Shown here: piece by piece, positions 8,633-15,962 of the stretch
How positions within the stretch are numbered: the first letter of the stretch is position 1
Layout: the number at the start of each line of letters is the position of its first letter
Source: a virus
DNA length: 61,128 nt
IMG/VR virus record: IMGVR_UViG_3300025000_000994
Location: 1 to 61,128 of that record
Strand: one strand, 5' to 3'
Notes under the pieces: model-generated
Told to the model about the DNA's origin: nothing
Databases searched by the model: none
Seen by the model: the letters and a program-made list of their open reading frames with translations, nothing else
Translations under genes and position numbers: made by a program

Positions 8633-8634
8633 AA

Positions 8635-8823
8635 TTATTTTGCCTCCTTATTTTTAATAGCTGTAAATATTACATTGCCGCGAAAAATCGCTTTGTGCGC
8701 CATTTGAAGCTGCCAACTTAAAAACCAGCCCTTGTGAGTAACCTTGTTGTTCCAATATACAAATTCTTGCGAAACTAACTCATCAAGGCTTTTGATTGGT
8801 TCACCTTTTGAGTATTTTTTCAA
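8635..8823 (-). CDS. Small conserved phage protein, 62 aa
   Basis: Opens MKKYSKGEPIKSLDELVSQE and is rich in Trp (VYWNNKVTHKGWFLSWQ). It sits tightly between the ATPase and recT, so a role in the recombination unit is inferred. No motif recognised. Confidence 0.65.
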   Translation of the reverse strand: MKKYSKGEPIKSLDELVSQEFVYWNNKVTHKGWFLSWQLQMAHKAIFRGNVIFTAIKNKEAK

Positions 8824-10881
8824 CTATGCCGCCTCCGTTTCAATCCTCAACACTTTATCCTTCTCGCTTACTACAAGCCTGAATAATTGTGATTTTGTCT
8901 CTGCCAGTGCGGTAACTGACTCTGCGTTATCACAAAATATAGGAGCTTCAAAATTGTAGAATTCGGAAAGAGTATTTATGATGTCAATACCTCCGTTGAT
9001 CCTGCCACCAGCATTTGCATCAGAGTAAGGTGTCCAGCAGCCGTTTGTATTGATAAGCGCCTCACAGCATTCATTAAGAGCTCCGTTGATCTGAACATCG
9101 AATAACTTAAAGCGAACATACTTGAATCGGCTATTGATCTTGCTGTCGAGCATTTTGACCTTTGTGCGGATAAATTCCTCTGTAATGAATAGCTCCCCTT
9201 CAAGCCGCTCGTATTCCTTGGCAAGCTTCTTTTCATCTGCTTTGAGTTCTTCAATTCTGTTCTTCATTTTTTCACACTGATCAACCAAATTTATTTTTGC
9301 CTGAAGTTCTCTAACCTTCGCAGAAATGTCCGCGATATCACTTTGAATTTTACTAATTCTTTCGTTGTTGCCATTATGCAATTCAGCAATTGCAGCCTTA
9401 ACCTGTGCAGCTTCAGCAGATTTTAATTTATACTCTGGCGTTTCAGAAACGTCTATGAAGCTGGCTTGTGTGTCTAAAATTCTCTGACGGACAGCATTAA
9501 GAGATACTTCTACATTAGCCGACCTTTTTACAAGTTCCGCGTATTCAGCATTCAGGGTAACAAGAGAAGCCTTTTTAATTTCAAGGGTAGCTCTTGTATC
9601 CTTGCCGGTAGCTTTGATTTTTTCAAGCCTGTTGGACTTGTCCATGTTAAATGCTTCAAGCGCTATTTGCTTTGCTGCCTCATATTCCTGCTGCGCTATT
9701 TCTCTAACAGAATCAAGCCTTTCTTGCGGGATATCTTGTCCACAAGTAGGGCATACAGAATCTTGGTTGAGAACAAATTCTCTATATGAAAATGTTTCTG
9801 CCTCTGTCTTGTCATACTTTTCGTAAAGGTTCTCTATTTCAGTTTCAAGAGTTTTTATCTGCCGTTCACAAGCACTTATTTCATCCTGTTTTAAACTGAC
9901 CTTACCTGAAACAGTTCTGTAAGCCAAACTGGATTCAACCTCTTGCTTGGTTAACTCGCTCAAAGCATTGGTTTTCCTCTGTTCATTGGCGTTTTTCATT
10001 CCAATAAGCTCTGAGTTAATCTCTGCTAGCTTCTTATTTTTCTCTGCAATTTCGCCACCTGATGTTATCCTGGTGGACTCCTGCCTTAATACTTCCTGCT
10101 CTTTCAATAGTCCATCAATTTCACCCTGCACCACTGAAACAACAATTCCTGTGGTATCCGGCATCATATTTTTGTTTTCGGTGATCTTGGCAGGTATCTT
10201 TTCGAGTTCATCATTGATTTTGCTCTTGGCAGCCGCTATGATCTTCCTCTGGTCATCTATGCTATGAGTTCCAAGGATAGCTGATAAACCTTTCAACTTG
10301 GAATTGCCTTCGATAACTTCTGAATCAGCAATATCTCCGCACACTTGTAAAAGCATTTTGCGTCTATCTGTCCAATGAAGCTGCTCGTTGAAATATAGAG
10401 GATTAGTCAGAAGTTTAAAAGCCTTTTCGTCTGCTATGTCCTGTATACGCTTTTTGTATTCACCTTCACTTTTAGGAACACCATCAACAAAGTAATCTGT
10501 TGTATTTCCTGCAAATGCTTGTTCTGAAGTGCCTCTTTTTTTTGTCCATCTTTCATAAAACACCTTTTTCAAAGCTAGTGTGCTACCACCTAAATCAAGC
10601 ACAGCCTCAACCTCTGTTTCAATCCCGTGAATGACTTCCTGTGTCTCGGGATCTATCGGTTTAATGCCGAAGTCAGAACGATTTAAACTGTCCTTGCCGT
10701 TCAGGAGCCAATTGAATGAATCTGCAATGGTTGTTTTGCCGGTTGCATTATCGCCAAAGATATTGATGTTATACTTGCCTTTCATCGGAACAGCAACACC
10801 CGCCTGGACCCAAGCATCTGCAGTAATAACCAATTCTTTGATCCCTTTGAAATTCTTAATTACCAGTTTGTTTATCCTCAT
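8824..10881 (-). CDS. SMC/Rad50-like ATPase with zinc hook
   Basis: 685 residues from the ATG at 10881 (MRINKLVIKNFKG), which follows GGAGG; an upstream in-frame ATG at 10986 would overlap the previous gene. The N-terminus has Walker A GDNATGKTT. Two long coiled coils flank a Rad50-type hook CPTCGQ, and the C-terminal half holds the Walker B region (PIFCDNAESV). Such phage ATPases work with nucleases in end processing. The counterpart at 54311-55741 is shorter and lacks the hook. Confidence 0.85.
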   Translation of the reverse strand: MRINKLVIKNFKGIKELVITADAWVQAGVAVPMKGKYNINIFGDNATGKTTIADSFNWLLNGKDSLNRSDFGIKPIDPETQEVIHGIETEVEAVLDLGGSTLALKKVFYERWTKKRGTSEQAFAGNTTDYFVDGVPKSEGEYKKRIQDIADEKAFKLLTNPLYFNEQLHWTDRRKMLLQVCGDIADSEVIEGNSKLKGLSAILGTHSIDDQRKIIAAAKSKINDELEKIPAKITENKNMMPDTTGIVVSVVQGEIDGLLKEQEVLRQESTRITSGGEIAEKNKKLAEINSELIGMKNANEQRKTNALSELTKQEVESSLAYRTVSGKVSLKQDEISACERQIKTLETEIENLYEKYDKTEAETFSYREFVLNQDSVCPTCGQDIPQERLDSVREIAQQEYEAAKQIALEAFNMDKSNRLEKIKATGKDTRATLEIKKASLVTLNAEYAELVKRSANVEVSLNAVRQRILDTQASFIDVSETPEYKLKSAEAAQVKAAIAELHNGNNERISKIQSDIADISAKVRELQAKINLVDQCEKMKNRIEELKADEKKLAKEYERLEGELFITEEFIRTKVKMLDSKINSRFKYVRFKLFDVQINGALNECCEALINTNGCWTPYSDANAGGRINGGIDIINTLSEFYNFEAPIFCDNAESVTALAETKSQLFRLVVSEKDKVLRIETEAA

Positions 10882-10927
10882 TTGTCTTTCGACCTCCCAA
10901 TTATATTTATCTTTCGGCCCATCATAG

Positions 10928-11272
10928 CTATATTTCCAAGCTATCAACGATCTCCCTTGTGGATTCAATTGATTGCAGAAATTCATCTACAGCGCGTTTC
11001 AATATTAGCCTTTTTACTCCTTCTGGCATTTCTTTCTCAACCTTTGTATCAGCAACGAATACCTGCCAGCAATCAGTTCTTAAAGCACCGGTTGCCCATT
11101 TAACAAACGCTGCCCTATCAATATCGATGCCCGCTCCATTACCTTCTGGACAATATCGGTTCACGATATTTGCAAAGGCGTGAGCTGCGTCCTTAATTTC
11201 TTTTATACATTCCTTCTGTGCCTTCTGCAGTAACACTTCCTCAACCCTACCTGTGGTGATCTTCTCACTCAT
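10928..11272 (-). CDS. Hypothetical phage protein, 114 aa
   Basis: Helical protein opening MSEKITTGRVEEVLLQKAQKE. Its ATG overlaps the stop of the 48-residue gene upstream (ATGA). No motif recognised. Position beside the hook ATPase suggests a role in the replication-recombination operon. Confidence 0.65.
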   Translation of the reverse strand: MSEKITTGRVEEVLLQKAQKECIKEIKDAAHAFANIVNRYCPEGNGAGIDIDRAAFVKWATGALRTDCWQVFVADTKVEKEMPEGVKRLILKRAVDEFLQSIESTREIVDSLEI

Positions 11273-11415
11273 ACTTTTTCATCCAATCTCTCCCGCAGGA
11301 GATCCCTTTCCTGCTCATTCAGCATTACTTTGTACTTCTCGCCGTTCTGCCCGACAAAGGTGATCCCGTCATACTCGATAACAATGTCGTGGATGAGCAT
11401 ATCAATTGTAAGCAT
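11269..11415 (-). CDS. Small hypothetical protein, 48 aa
   Basis: Opens MLTIDMLIHDIVIEYDG with AAGGCGG upstream, and ends with an ATGA overlap into the next gene. Strand-rich first half and charged helical end (NEQERDLLRERLDEKV). Function unknown. Confidence 0.6.
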   Translation of the reverse strand: MLTIDMLIHDIVIEYDGITFVGQNGEKYKVMLNEQERDLLRERLDEKV

Positions 11416-11430
11416 ATAGCACCGCCTTTC

Positions 11431-12168
11431 TCAGCTAAAAGATGCTTCTGGTTCTGCTTCTGGTTGAATCTCTGCTTCGTCTGACCAATTATCAATTTCA
11501 ATATCAGAATAATTTTGAGAAACTTTGATTAGATAAATTTGAAATCCGTTTACATGCCTTAAGGAACTGATATTACATTCCTCGTTAATTTGAAGCTTCC
11601 ATTTTTCGTTTTTCCATTTGCGGAGTTTTGCTTCAAAATTCATGTTCTCATCTTTCTCACACTCGAAGAAGATGCTTGCTTCTGAATAACTGCTCCATGA
11701 TTTACCTTCGTGTTCCTTTACCTCGTACGTTACTTCGACCGTTTCATATGACGGGCTATCATCAGTGCAAACCTCTAAATCACTTGTATCAACATTTTCA
11801 GCCACATGTTTACAGTATTCTTCAAACATATCAGACACTTTCAATATTTTAGGAATTTCAATATCGGTCATAAACTCCTTGAAGTTTTCAAGAATCTTTT
11901 TGTTGTCTAAGGCTGTATTCTTTAGTATTTCTGTCAACACACAGTCCAGTTTGACTATGTATTTTGAATAATCATAACCGGATAACTGCTTAATCATTAC
12001 TTCCTTAATGCTCTTCTCTATAACCTTTGTTACGTCACCATAGCTTCCTAAAAGGCTTTCAAGTGATTTGTTTATACCTTTTTCAAGGTTCTCAGCTACT
12101 AGCTTTTGAATTATGCCATCCTCCAGTTTGGAGGTAATAACATCTTTAATTGATTGTTCAATATTCAT
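11431..12168 (-). CDS. Hypothetical phage protein, 245 aa
   Basis: A helical N-terminal half (MNIEQSIKDVITSKLEDGII, IEKSIKEVMIKQL) and a strand-rich, acidic C-terminal half with a Pro-Glu-Ala tail. It occupies the place that 59414-60013 may hold in module B; both have repeated IxEVIxxxL-like helices but clear homology cannot be shown by eye. Function unknown. Confidence 0.6.
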   Translation of the reverse strand: MNIEQSIKDVITSKLEDGIIQKLVAENLEKGINKSLESLLGSYGDVTKVIEKSIKEVMIKQLSGYDYSKYIVKLDCVLTEILKNTALDNKKILENFKEFMTDIEIPKILKVSDMFEEYCKHVAENVDTSDLEVCTDDSPSYETVEVTYEVKEHEGKSWSSYSEASIFFECEKDENMNFEAKLRKWKNEKWKLQINEECNISSLRHVNGFQIYLIKVSQNYSDIEIDNWSDEAEIQPEAEPEASFS

Positions 12169-12221
12169 AATCTCTATCCCCCTTCTTTGTTGGCGGGCAA
12201 GGCCTACCCCAACCCGCCATA

Positions 12222-12293
12222 TTGTAATTCCCGTTAAATGTGCTATACTGTAATTGAATATTTACTTGGTCGCTTACGAGCGGCCTTTTTCTA
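12222..12293 (+). ncRNA. Ultrashort promoter-terminator unit U1
   Basis: Plus strand, opposite the early operon. TTGTAA (12222-12227), 16-bp spacer, TATACT (12244-12249) with an extended TG, then a 7-bp hairpin GGTCGCT/AGCGGCC (12268-12285) and T5. A transcript would be only about 35-40 nt. The T-run ends just before the stop codon of the converging gene. Two more units share the layout TGTGnTATAnT, about 25 nt, hairpin, TTTTTCT (13468-13513 and 55976-56029). Confidence 0.45.
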
Positions 12294-13007
12294 TTACGAG
12301 ATAATCTTTACGTTACAGCCTTCCAACTTCTCAGCCAGATAAGCCTTTACATTCTGCATAGCATAGATTTTCCAGATACCGCCGTCAGCTTCGAAAATAG
12401 CCGCTGAAGGTCCGGTTTTCATCCTGAACACAAACTTGCTTTCAGGCTGATCTACTTCGGCAAATGTACGGAACGGGCAAAGGATAACTGGATTAGGGAC
12501 AACTATTTCAGCAACTGTTGCAATTCCAGCCTTTGCGACAACCTTCTGTGAAACGCCATCATCACTTGTGTTCTGTACATTATCCTCCTTGATGTTGCCA
12601 ACAACCTTTAACACGGCTGCAGAGTGTTCATTCTGGAGGAAACAAGCCTGCAACATTATGTTAAAACTCTCAATATCCATGAATCTTTCGTATGTGATCT
12701 GTGGTGTCGATGCTTCACAGGAAATGTAGTTATCCCTGTTCATATCAGCCCTGAGCTCTGAATATGCCAGTACTTTTGTAGGAGAAACAACGTGTACTAC
12801 CATGGGATCAGTGATTTTATCAACATTGTTCTTTATGTAGTCAACGAGCCCTGTAAGAGTTTTAATGTTTATAGCCTGAGCATTTGGCTTTGGATCAAAC
12901 ACAGGCTTGATGTAATTCAAAGGTTCTGTAGAATAATTACTATCGCCAACCTTAATGACCTCTGTTTTCTTTAGTGAAACAAGATATTGTAATGCCTTCT
13001 CAATCAA
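12294..13007 (-). CDS. Conserved early phage protein, 237 aa
   Basis: TTG start at 13007 with GGAGG 8 bases upstream. Strand-rich protein with the order KTLTGLVDYIKNN, VVHVVSPTKV, CPFRTFAEVDQPESKFVFR and a C-terminal helix. The organisation resembles the YfdQ/DUF2303 group of phage proteins, but I cannot confirm it. It precedes the replication-terminator-like gene in the operon, so an early DNA-linked role is inferred. Confidence 0.65.
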   Translation of the reverse strand: MIEKALQYLVSLKKTEVIKVGDSNYSTEPLNYIKPVFDPKPNAQAINIKTLTGLVDYIKNNVDKITDPMVVHVVSPTKVLAYSELRADMNRDNYISCEASTPQITYERFMDIESFNIMLQACFLQNEHSAAVLKVVGNIKEDNVQNTSDDGVSQKVVAKAGIATVAEIVVPNPVILCPFRTFAEVDQPESKFVFRMKTGPSAAIFEADGGIWKIYAMQNVKAYLAEKLEGCNVKIIS

Positions 13008-13036
13008 CTTGGATTCCTCCGCTTTCTACCGGATTA

Positions 13037-13429
13037 TTACCGGTTGATATTTACTATCTTTCTGCCAGCCTTGTTGTCTGTAGCTTCCAAAATCTCGCCT
13101 GTTTCTTTATCAACTTGAATTGCCGTCTGCCCAGGTATAGTATGCTTTGCATATTCCTCAGCAATAACTTGACCGTTGTTGTCCTTTCCAAGAAATAGCT
13201 GTGTTAAAACTGGCGTGTATGGACTTACGGAGCTCTTTGCTTTGAGTCCTAATTGCACGCTTTCTCTGGTATCATCCATTGACTTGAATTCCAGTTCCAG
13301 AGTGACCTTTCTAGCCTTCTTCCAATCTGTGTTTTTGTCGAGAATGTTTTTGAGTACATTTTCGATTTCAACATCTGCCCTCTCCATGAGAGCTCCCTTT
13401 GCTACGCTTGCTATATTAAGCTTGTCCAT
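13037..13429 (-). CDS. Phage 'replication terminator protein' family
   Basis: The ATG at 13429 (MDKLNIASVAKGALMER) is behind AGGGAGG; the longer frame has no ribosome site. The pattern ENVLKNILDKNTDWKKARKVTLELEF, SPYTPVLTQLFLGKDNNG matches a common Firmicutes phage family that databases label replication terminator protein, although direct evidence for that function is thin. 130 residues. Confidence 0.7.
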   Translation of the reverse strand: MDKLNIASVAKGALMERADVEIENVLKNILDKNTDWKKARKVTLELEFKSMDDTRESVQLGLKAKSSVSPYTPVLTQLFLGKDNNGQVIAEEYAKHTIPGQTAIQVDKETGEILEATDNKAGRKIVNINR

Positions 13430-13467
13430 GTGTGTTTTACCTCCTTCCCTTAATAATTGGCATGTGA

Positions 13468-13513
13468 TATAATTGATTTGGACATTTTGTTTCAGCCTCT
13501 TTGAGAGGCTTTT
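13468..13513 (+). ncRNA. Ultrashort promoter-terminator unit U2
   Basis: Plus strand. Extended -10 TGTGATATAAT (TATAAT at 13468-13473) without a strong -35, then a hairpin AGCCTCT/AGAGGCT around 13494-13510 followed by T5. Predicted RNA about 36 nt, ending just before the stop of the AbrB-like gene. Same layout as U1 and U3. Confidence 0.45.
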
Positions 13514-13517
13514 TCTT

Positions 13518-13769
13518 TTACTCTCCTGCATCTTTCAAGCACTTATGGCATACTTTTATACCATACTTTACTAATCCCTCAACCAGATCATCAGATTCCT
13601 TGCACACTCCGCATGTTGGTTGATACTTTTTGAGAATGATTTCTCCATTTTCGCCCATGAAGATTTCCAATGGAGTACCCTCATCAATTGCCTGTGTCGT
13701 GCAAATTTCCTGTGGAATAACCAATCTGTGGAGGCTATCCACCTTTCTTACAATGCCAGTAGCTTTCAT
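13518..13769 (-). CDS. AbrB/SpoVT-type regulator with zinc ribbon
   Basis: MKATGIVRKVDSLHRLVIPQEI is the AbrB swapped-hairpin signature, and the C-terminus adds a zinc ribbon (CGVCKESDD, VCHKCLKDAGE). The ATG at 13769 is chosen because GAGGAG lies 8 bases upstream. 83 residues. Probably a transcription regulator that forms dimers or tetramers on AT-rich DNA. Confidence 0.8.
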   Translation of the reverse strand: MKATGIVRKVDSLHRLVIPQEICTTQAIDEGTPLEIFMGENGEIILKKYQPTCGVCKESDDLVEGLVKYGIKVCHKCLKDAGE

Positions 13770-13794
13770 TTCTTCAATCTCCTCTCCCTTCAAA

Positions 13795-14013
13795 TTAAAA
13801 AATATTGCCTTTCCAGTTATACTTCTTTGATATCTCAGCGAGCCTTATCAGCCGCTTTTGAACCCTTAACGTGTGTAGATATAAGTGCTTTACCTTGAAC
13901 CGCCTTACCCTACTGCCTTTCATATCGCGGATCATCCAACCGAATGTAAAGGATATGAAGCAAAGTAAAAGAATGAGTGAAACTGCCTGTAACGGACTTG
14001 CCCCTGTATCCAT
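13795..14013 (-). CDS. Small membrane protein, 72 aa
   Basis: One hydrophobic segment (AVSLILLLCFISFTFGWMI) is followed by a basic tail (KGSRVRRFKVKH), so the tail should face the cytosol. Function unknown. Confidence 0.6.
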   Translation of the reverse strand: MDTGASPLQAVSLILLLCFISFTFGWMIRDMKGSRVRRFKVKHLYLHTLRVQKRLIRLAEISKKYNWKGNIF

Positions 14014-14027
14014 ATAACCCCTTCTTT

Positions 14028-14282
14028 CTACGCGTACATCTTGACAGGATGCCGCAGGTTGTAGTAGTACACTGCCCTGCGTTTCGGCTTGCTGAGCTTG
14101 CTCAGTTTGGTTGCTTTGCGGCGTTTCTCGATGATAGCAACCTTACGCGGATCCTTAGGATTGCGGATACCCGGAATGATTTTGCATCCTTCAAACTTGC
14201 TGGTGTGAATTGGATTGGTGTATCTGTTCCCGCCAGCTGACATTGCGAAGATTGCAGCGATTAAACTTTTTAATTTGTCCAT
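14028..14282 (-). CDS. Basic phage protein behind the leader cassette, 84 aa
   Basis: Opens MDKLKSLIAAIFAMSAGGNRYTNPI, with a very basic second half (KRRKATKLSKLSKPKRR). Its ribosome site lies in AATAAATTTATAGGAGG, the same sequence that precedes 57055-57261 and 59414-60013. The first 20 residues resemble those of 57055-57261 (LLASLFGAL, YTPVE). Nucleic-acid binding is a guess from charge. Confidence 0.6.
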   Translation of the reverse strand: MDKLKSLIAAIFAMSAGGNRYTNPIHTSKFEGCKIIPGIRNPKDPRKVAIIEKRRKATKLSKLSKPKRRAVYYYNLRHPVKMYA

Positions 14283-14501
14283 AACGACCTCCTATAAATT
14301 TATTTTGTTTCGGAGAGGACAGTCGCGACCTGCCTCTCCACCATTTGTACATACTGCCTAGGACTTAACACCCGTTTTTATATTGGACATTTCTGCCCTG
14401 CTCTTATGGGTTTTGGTGGAAGATATGAGATTGACTACTCACTGTCTCCCAGATAAAGCGGGTCGATTCACCGCCCGCTTTGGTTTGCACAGTCACCGTA
14501 T
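14283..14501 (-). promoter_or_regulatory. Conserved leader cassette A, 3' part
   Basis: Untranslated sequence between the microprotein and the basic protein, matched at 60014-60270. It holds a strong hairpin GGAGAGG/CCTCTCC with inner CAG/CTG and the palindromic loop TCGCGA (14312-14339). Further elements are a CTC-TAT/ATA-GAG hairpin (14400-14430) and a compensating 8-bp stem AAAGCGGG/CCCGCTTT (14456-14483). A 12-codon GTG frame (MSSQSHIFHQNP) is also conserved in copy B. Likely a structured 5' leader. Confidence 0.5.
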
Positions 14502-14642
14502 TCAAACAAATCCAGTAGGATATCCGATTACCACCGACCTGCGGCGTGGACTATCGACTGTACCGCTTGCATAACAGACTGTGCAATGTCTTATCAAACT
14601 GTTCAGCCAATCGTACCAATCGAATCCGAATATTGCCTCCAT
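14502..14642 (-). CDS. Microprotein IFG-W-GYPxGFV, copy A (46 aa)
   Basis: Starts MEAIFGFDWYDWLN and ends VVIGYPTGFV. GGAGG lies 6 bases before the ATG. The homologue at 60271-60408 (MDGIFGYSWF to NVVGYPSGFV) has the same length to within one residue, and many differences fall at third codon positions (ATA/ATT, TAT/TAC, CCT/CCA, TTT/TTC). This indicates selection on the protein. No known family recognised. Confidence 0.65.
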   Translation of the reverse strand: MEAIFGFDWYDWLNSLIRHCTVCYASGTVDSPRRRSVVIGYPTGFV

Positions 14643-14790
14643 AGGCTTCCTCCGACACTTTTATTCTTTAGCCCGGTACATATCGACCTGTACCGAATAA
14701 TAGTGGGCTAGCTAGTTGGCTTTATGGATGAACCCGCCAGAACCGCTTAGAAACTTTACAAATGAGTGGCATCACCTACCTTTGTGGATA
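14643..14790 (-). promoter_or_regulatory. Leader cassette A, 5' part, with 40-base repeat
   Basis: On the minus strand: AAAGGTAGGTGATG (ribosome site plus ATG of a 16-codon frame, MPLICKVSKRFWRVHP), the 40-base repeat (14726-14765), a TAGCCC/GGGCTA stem enclosing a CGGTACA/TGTACCG hairpin, then a conserved stretch (GAATAAAAGTGTCGGAGG) ending in the microprotein ribosome site. Shared with 57262-57412 and 60409-60601. Confidence 0.5.
14726..14765. repeat. 40-base dispersed repeat, copy 1 of 3
   Basis: Begins GGATGAACCCGCCAGAACCG and ends TTTACAAATGA on the plus strand. Copies at 57310-57349 (identical by eye) and 60496-60535 (single changes). All lie in leaders of minus-strand genes. Confidence 0.75.
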
Positions 14791-14804
14791 TAATTTGCAG
14801 ATAA

Positions 14805-14966
14805 TTATTGCTCAATATTTTCTGAAATGGTATGAATGTACGTTTGTTCGTCAATTTCCAATTCCACAATATCGGTTTCGCTGTTATATCCGACTACTCT
14901 GCCAACATGCCCAGCACAAGCGCCTCCCTTTATTTCTGCCATGAGGTTAACGAAAACCTTTTTCAC
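14805..14966 (-). CDS. Small barrel-like protein, 53 aa
   Basis: GTG start with AAGGGGAG upstream. Opens KKVFVNLMAEIKGGACAGHVG; GHVGRVVGYNSETDIVELEI looks like a KOW/SH3-type strand pair. It follows the 44-residue gene by a few bases. No counterpart seen in module B. Confidence 0.55.
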   Translation of the reverse strand: MKKVFVNLMAEIKGGACAGHVGRVVGYNSETDIVELEIDEQTYIHTISENIEQ

Positions 14967-14970
14967 GTTC

Positions 14971-15105
14971 TCACTCCCCTTCCATCCCTATATCCACCAC
15001 CCGCCCATCCCGGACGGTAAAATATGTGCCTGTTAGCCTGTACCAGTCTGCGAACCAGTGGATGTCGGTTTGCTCATTGAGGATGATTGATTTTTCAAGT
15101 GGCAT
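14971..15105 (-). CDS. Small conserved protein MPLEKS, copy A (44 aa)
   Basis: MPLEKSIILNEQTDIHWFAD to VDIGMEGE. The copy at 57544-57678 differs at only a few residues and keeps the upstream AGGAGGCTCAC-type leader in part. Two near-identical copies in collinear modules support a real gene. Function unknown. Confidence 0.65.
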   Translation of the reverse strand: MPLEKSIILNEQTDIHWFADWYRLTGTYFTVRDGRVVDIGMEGE

Positions 15106-15134
15106 GTGAGCCTCCTTTGTGCGGATTCTCCTTC

Positions 15135-15335
15135 TTATCCGCAATTACAATTATCACCTCTGGCCGTGATTGTACCCTTTGCTACCCTGGAATCTAAAAA
15201 TCTACCAGTATCAGTACCCTTTACACATTCAAAGCCATTTGCACCGCAAACAAGGTATCGGCAGCATTCATTGCCCTGTCCTATTTTGCATACGGTTTTT
15301 ACTTTGTCTATTTGTACCTTCTTTGTGTTTTCCAC
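15135..15335 (-). CDS. Cys-rich small protein, copy A (66 aa)
   Basis: GTG start 6 bases after GAGGGC. Opens MENTKKVQIDKV, with cysteines at KTVCKIG, NECCRYLVCG, FECVKG and GDNCNC, suggesting a metal site or disulphides. The second copy starts at the right edge (60962-61128). The two share exactly 99 bases; upstream of that the N-termini are unrelated. Function unknown. Confidence 0.65.
   Translation of the reverse strand: MENTKKVQIDKVKTVCKIGQGNECCRYLVCGANGFECVKGTDTGRFLDSRVAKGTITARGDNCNCG
15203..15301. repeat. Exact 99-base repeat, copy 1
   Basis: Identical to 61030-61128. The first flanking base on each side differs (15202 C against 61029 T; 15302 C against base 1, A, if the ends are joined). 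It lies inside the Cys-rich genes and is the point at which the contig ends. Confidence 0.85.
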
Positions 15336-15386
15336 AATGCCCTCACTTTCTGCAATGTCTTATTGCACATCTTTATAAACTCCGTA

Positions 15387-15480
15387 CTACTCCACCTCCC
15401 ACACTTCCAACCATACCCTCCCAAACTCAAAGCATTTCTCCGCACTCGCCATGTACACGTCCAATCTCCCCTCCCCTTAT
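15387..15480 (-). pseudogene. Remnant of a 3D-domain gene
   Basis: The last 25 or so codons of a 3D-domain gene survive (RLDVYMASAEKCFEFGRVW then LEVWEVE and a stop), matching the C-terminus encoded at 58892. An in-frame TAA and lost frame lie just upstream, and no 3D core remains. Points to past exchange or deletion in module A. Confidence 0.65.
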
Positions 15481-15531
15481 CTCCCTACACCGCAGCTGTG
15501 TACTCTGCCGGTGTCTCGGCGCTTATATCGC

Positions 15532-15804
15532 TTAAAGATACTCGATAAATTTATTAGCCAATTCCCTTCTGATTAAGCCAATTAGCACGCCTTGATGAAA
15601 GTTGCTGTGTTCGGATTTAAGAGAAATAAATATATTGTTTTCTTTCGCATACTCACCGAGCAAAGCCAGTTCGCTTGTTTCATAATCTTCTATTGGAATT
15701 GAGAGAATATAATCAATTTCAAGCGTTTTGTTTATAGCGTCCTCAACCTTTTGAATTGTCTTTGAATCAGCATCTTTAACAGCCCGCAATTTTGGCACAT
15801 TCAA
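15532..15804 (-). CDS. Hypothetical phage protein, 90 aa
   Basis: TTG start with GGGAGG 8 bases upstream (MNVPKLRAVKDADSK). Mixed helix and strand, with LLGEYAKENNIFISLKSEH. No family recognised. The 158 bases upstream (15805-15962) hold no gene. Confidence 0.6.
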   Translation of the reverse strand: MNVPKLRAVKDADSKTIQKVEDAINKTLEIDYILSIPIEDYETSELALLGEYAKENNIFISLKSEHSNFHQGVLIGLIRRELANKFIEYL

Positions 15805-15962
15805 GTTATCGCCTCCCGTTTTTATATTTCTCTTTTCGCTTTCACCGTCTACAGCACGTTCCTGTCGTGCATCGGTGCCCGGCTATGCAATTGTCAATGT
15901 ACAGCTTGTCCTATTTTGCAGACAACTTTTAAGCCCTCCGGAGAGGGTGAGTGTTTGCGTGG

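Noticed and set aside
14283-14790. Large ornate non-coding RNA of the ROOL or GOLLD type
   Set aside because: The middle encodes a frame conserved at protein level in two copies, with third-position changes. A structured leader plus microprotein explains it better, though RNA structure in the flanks is likely. I cannot run a covariance search.
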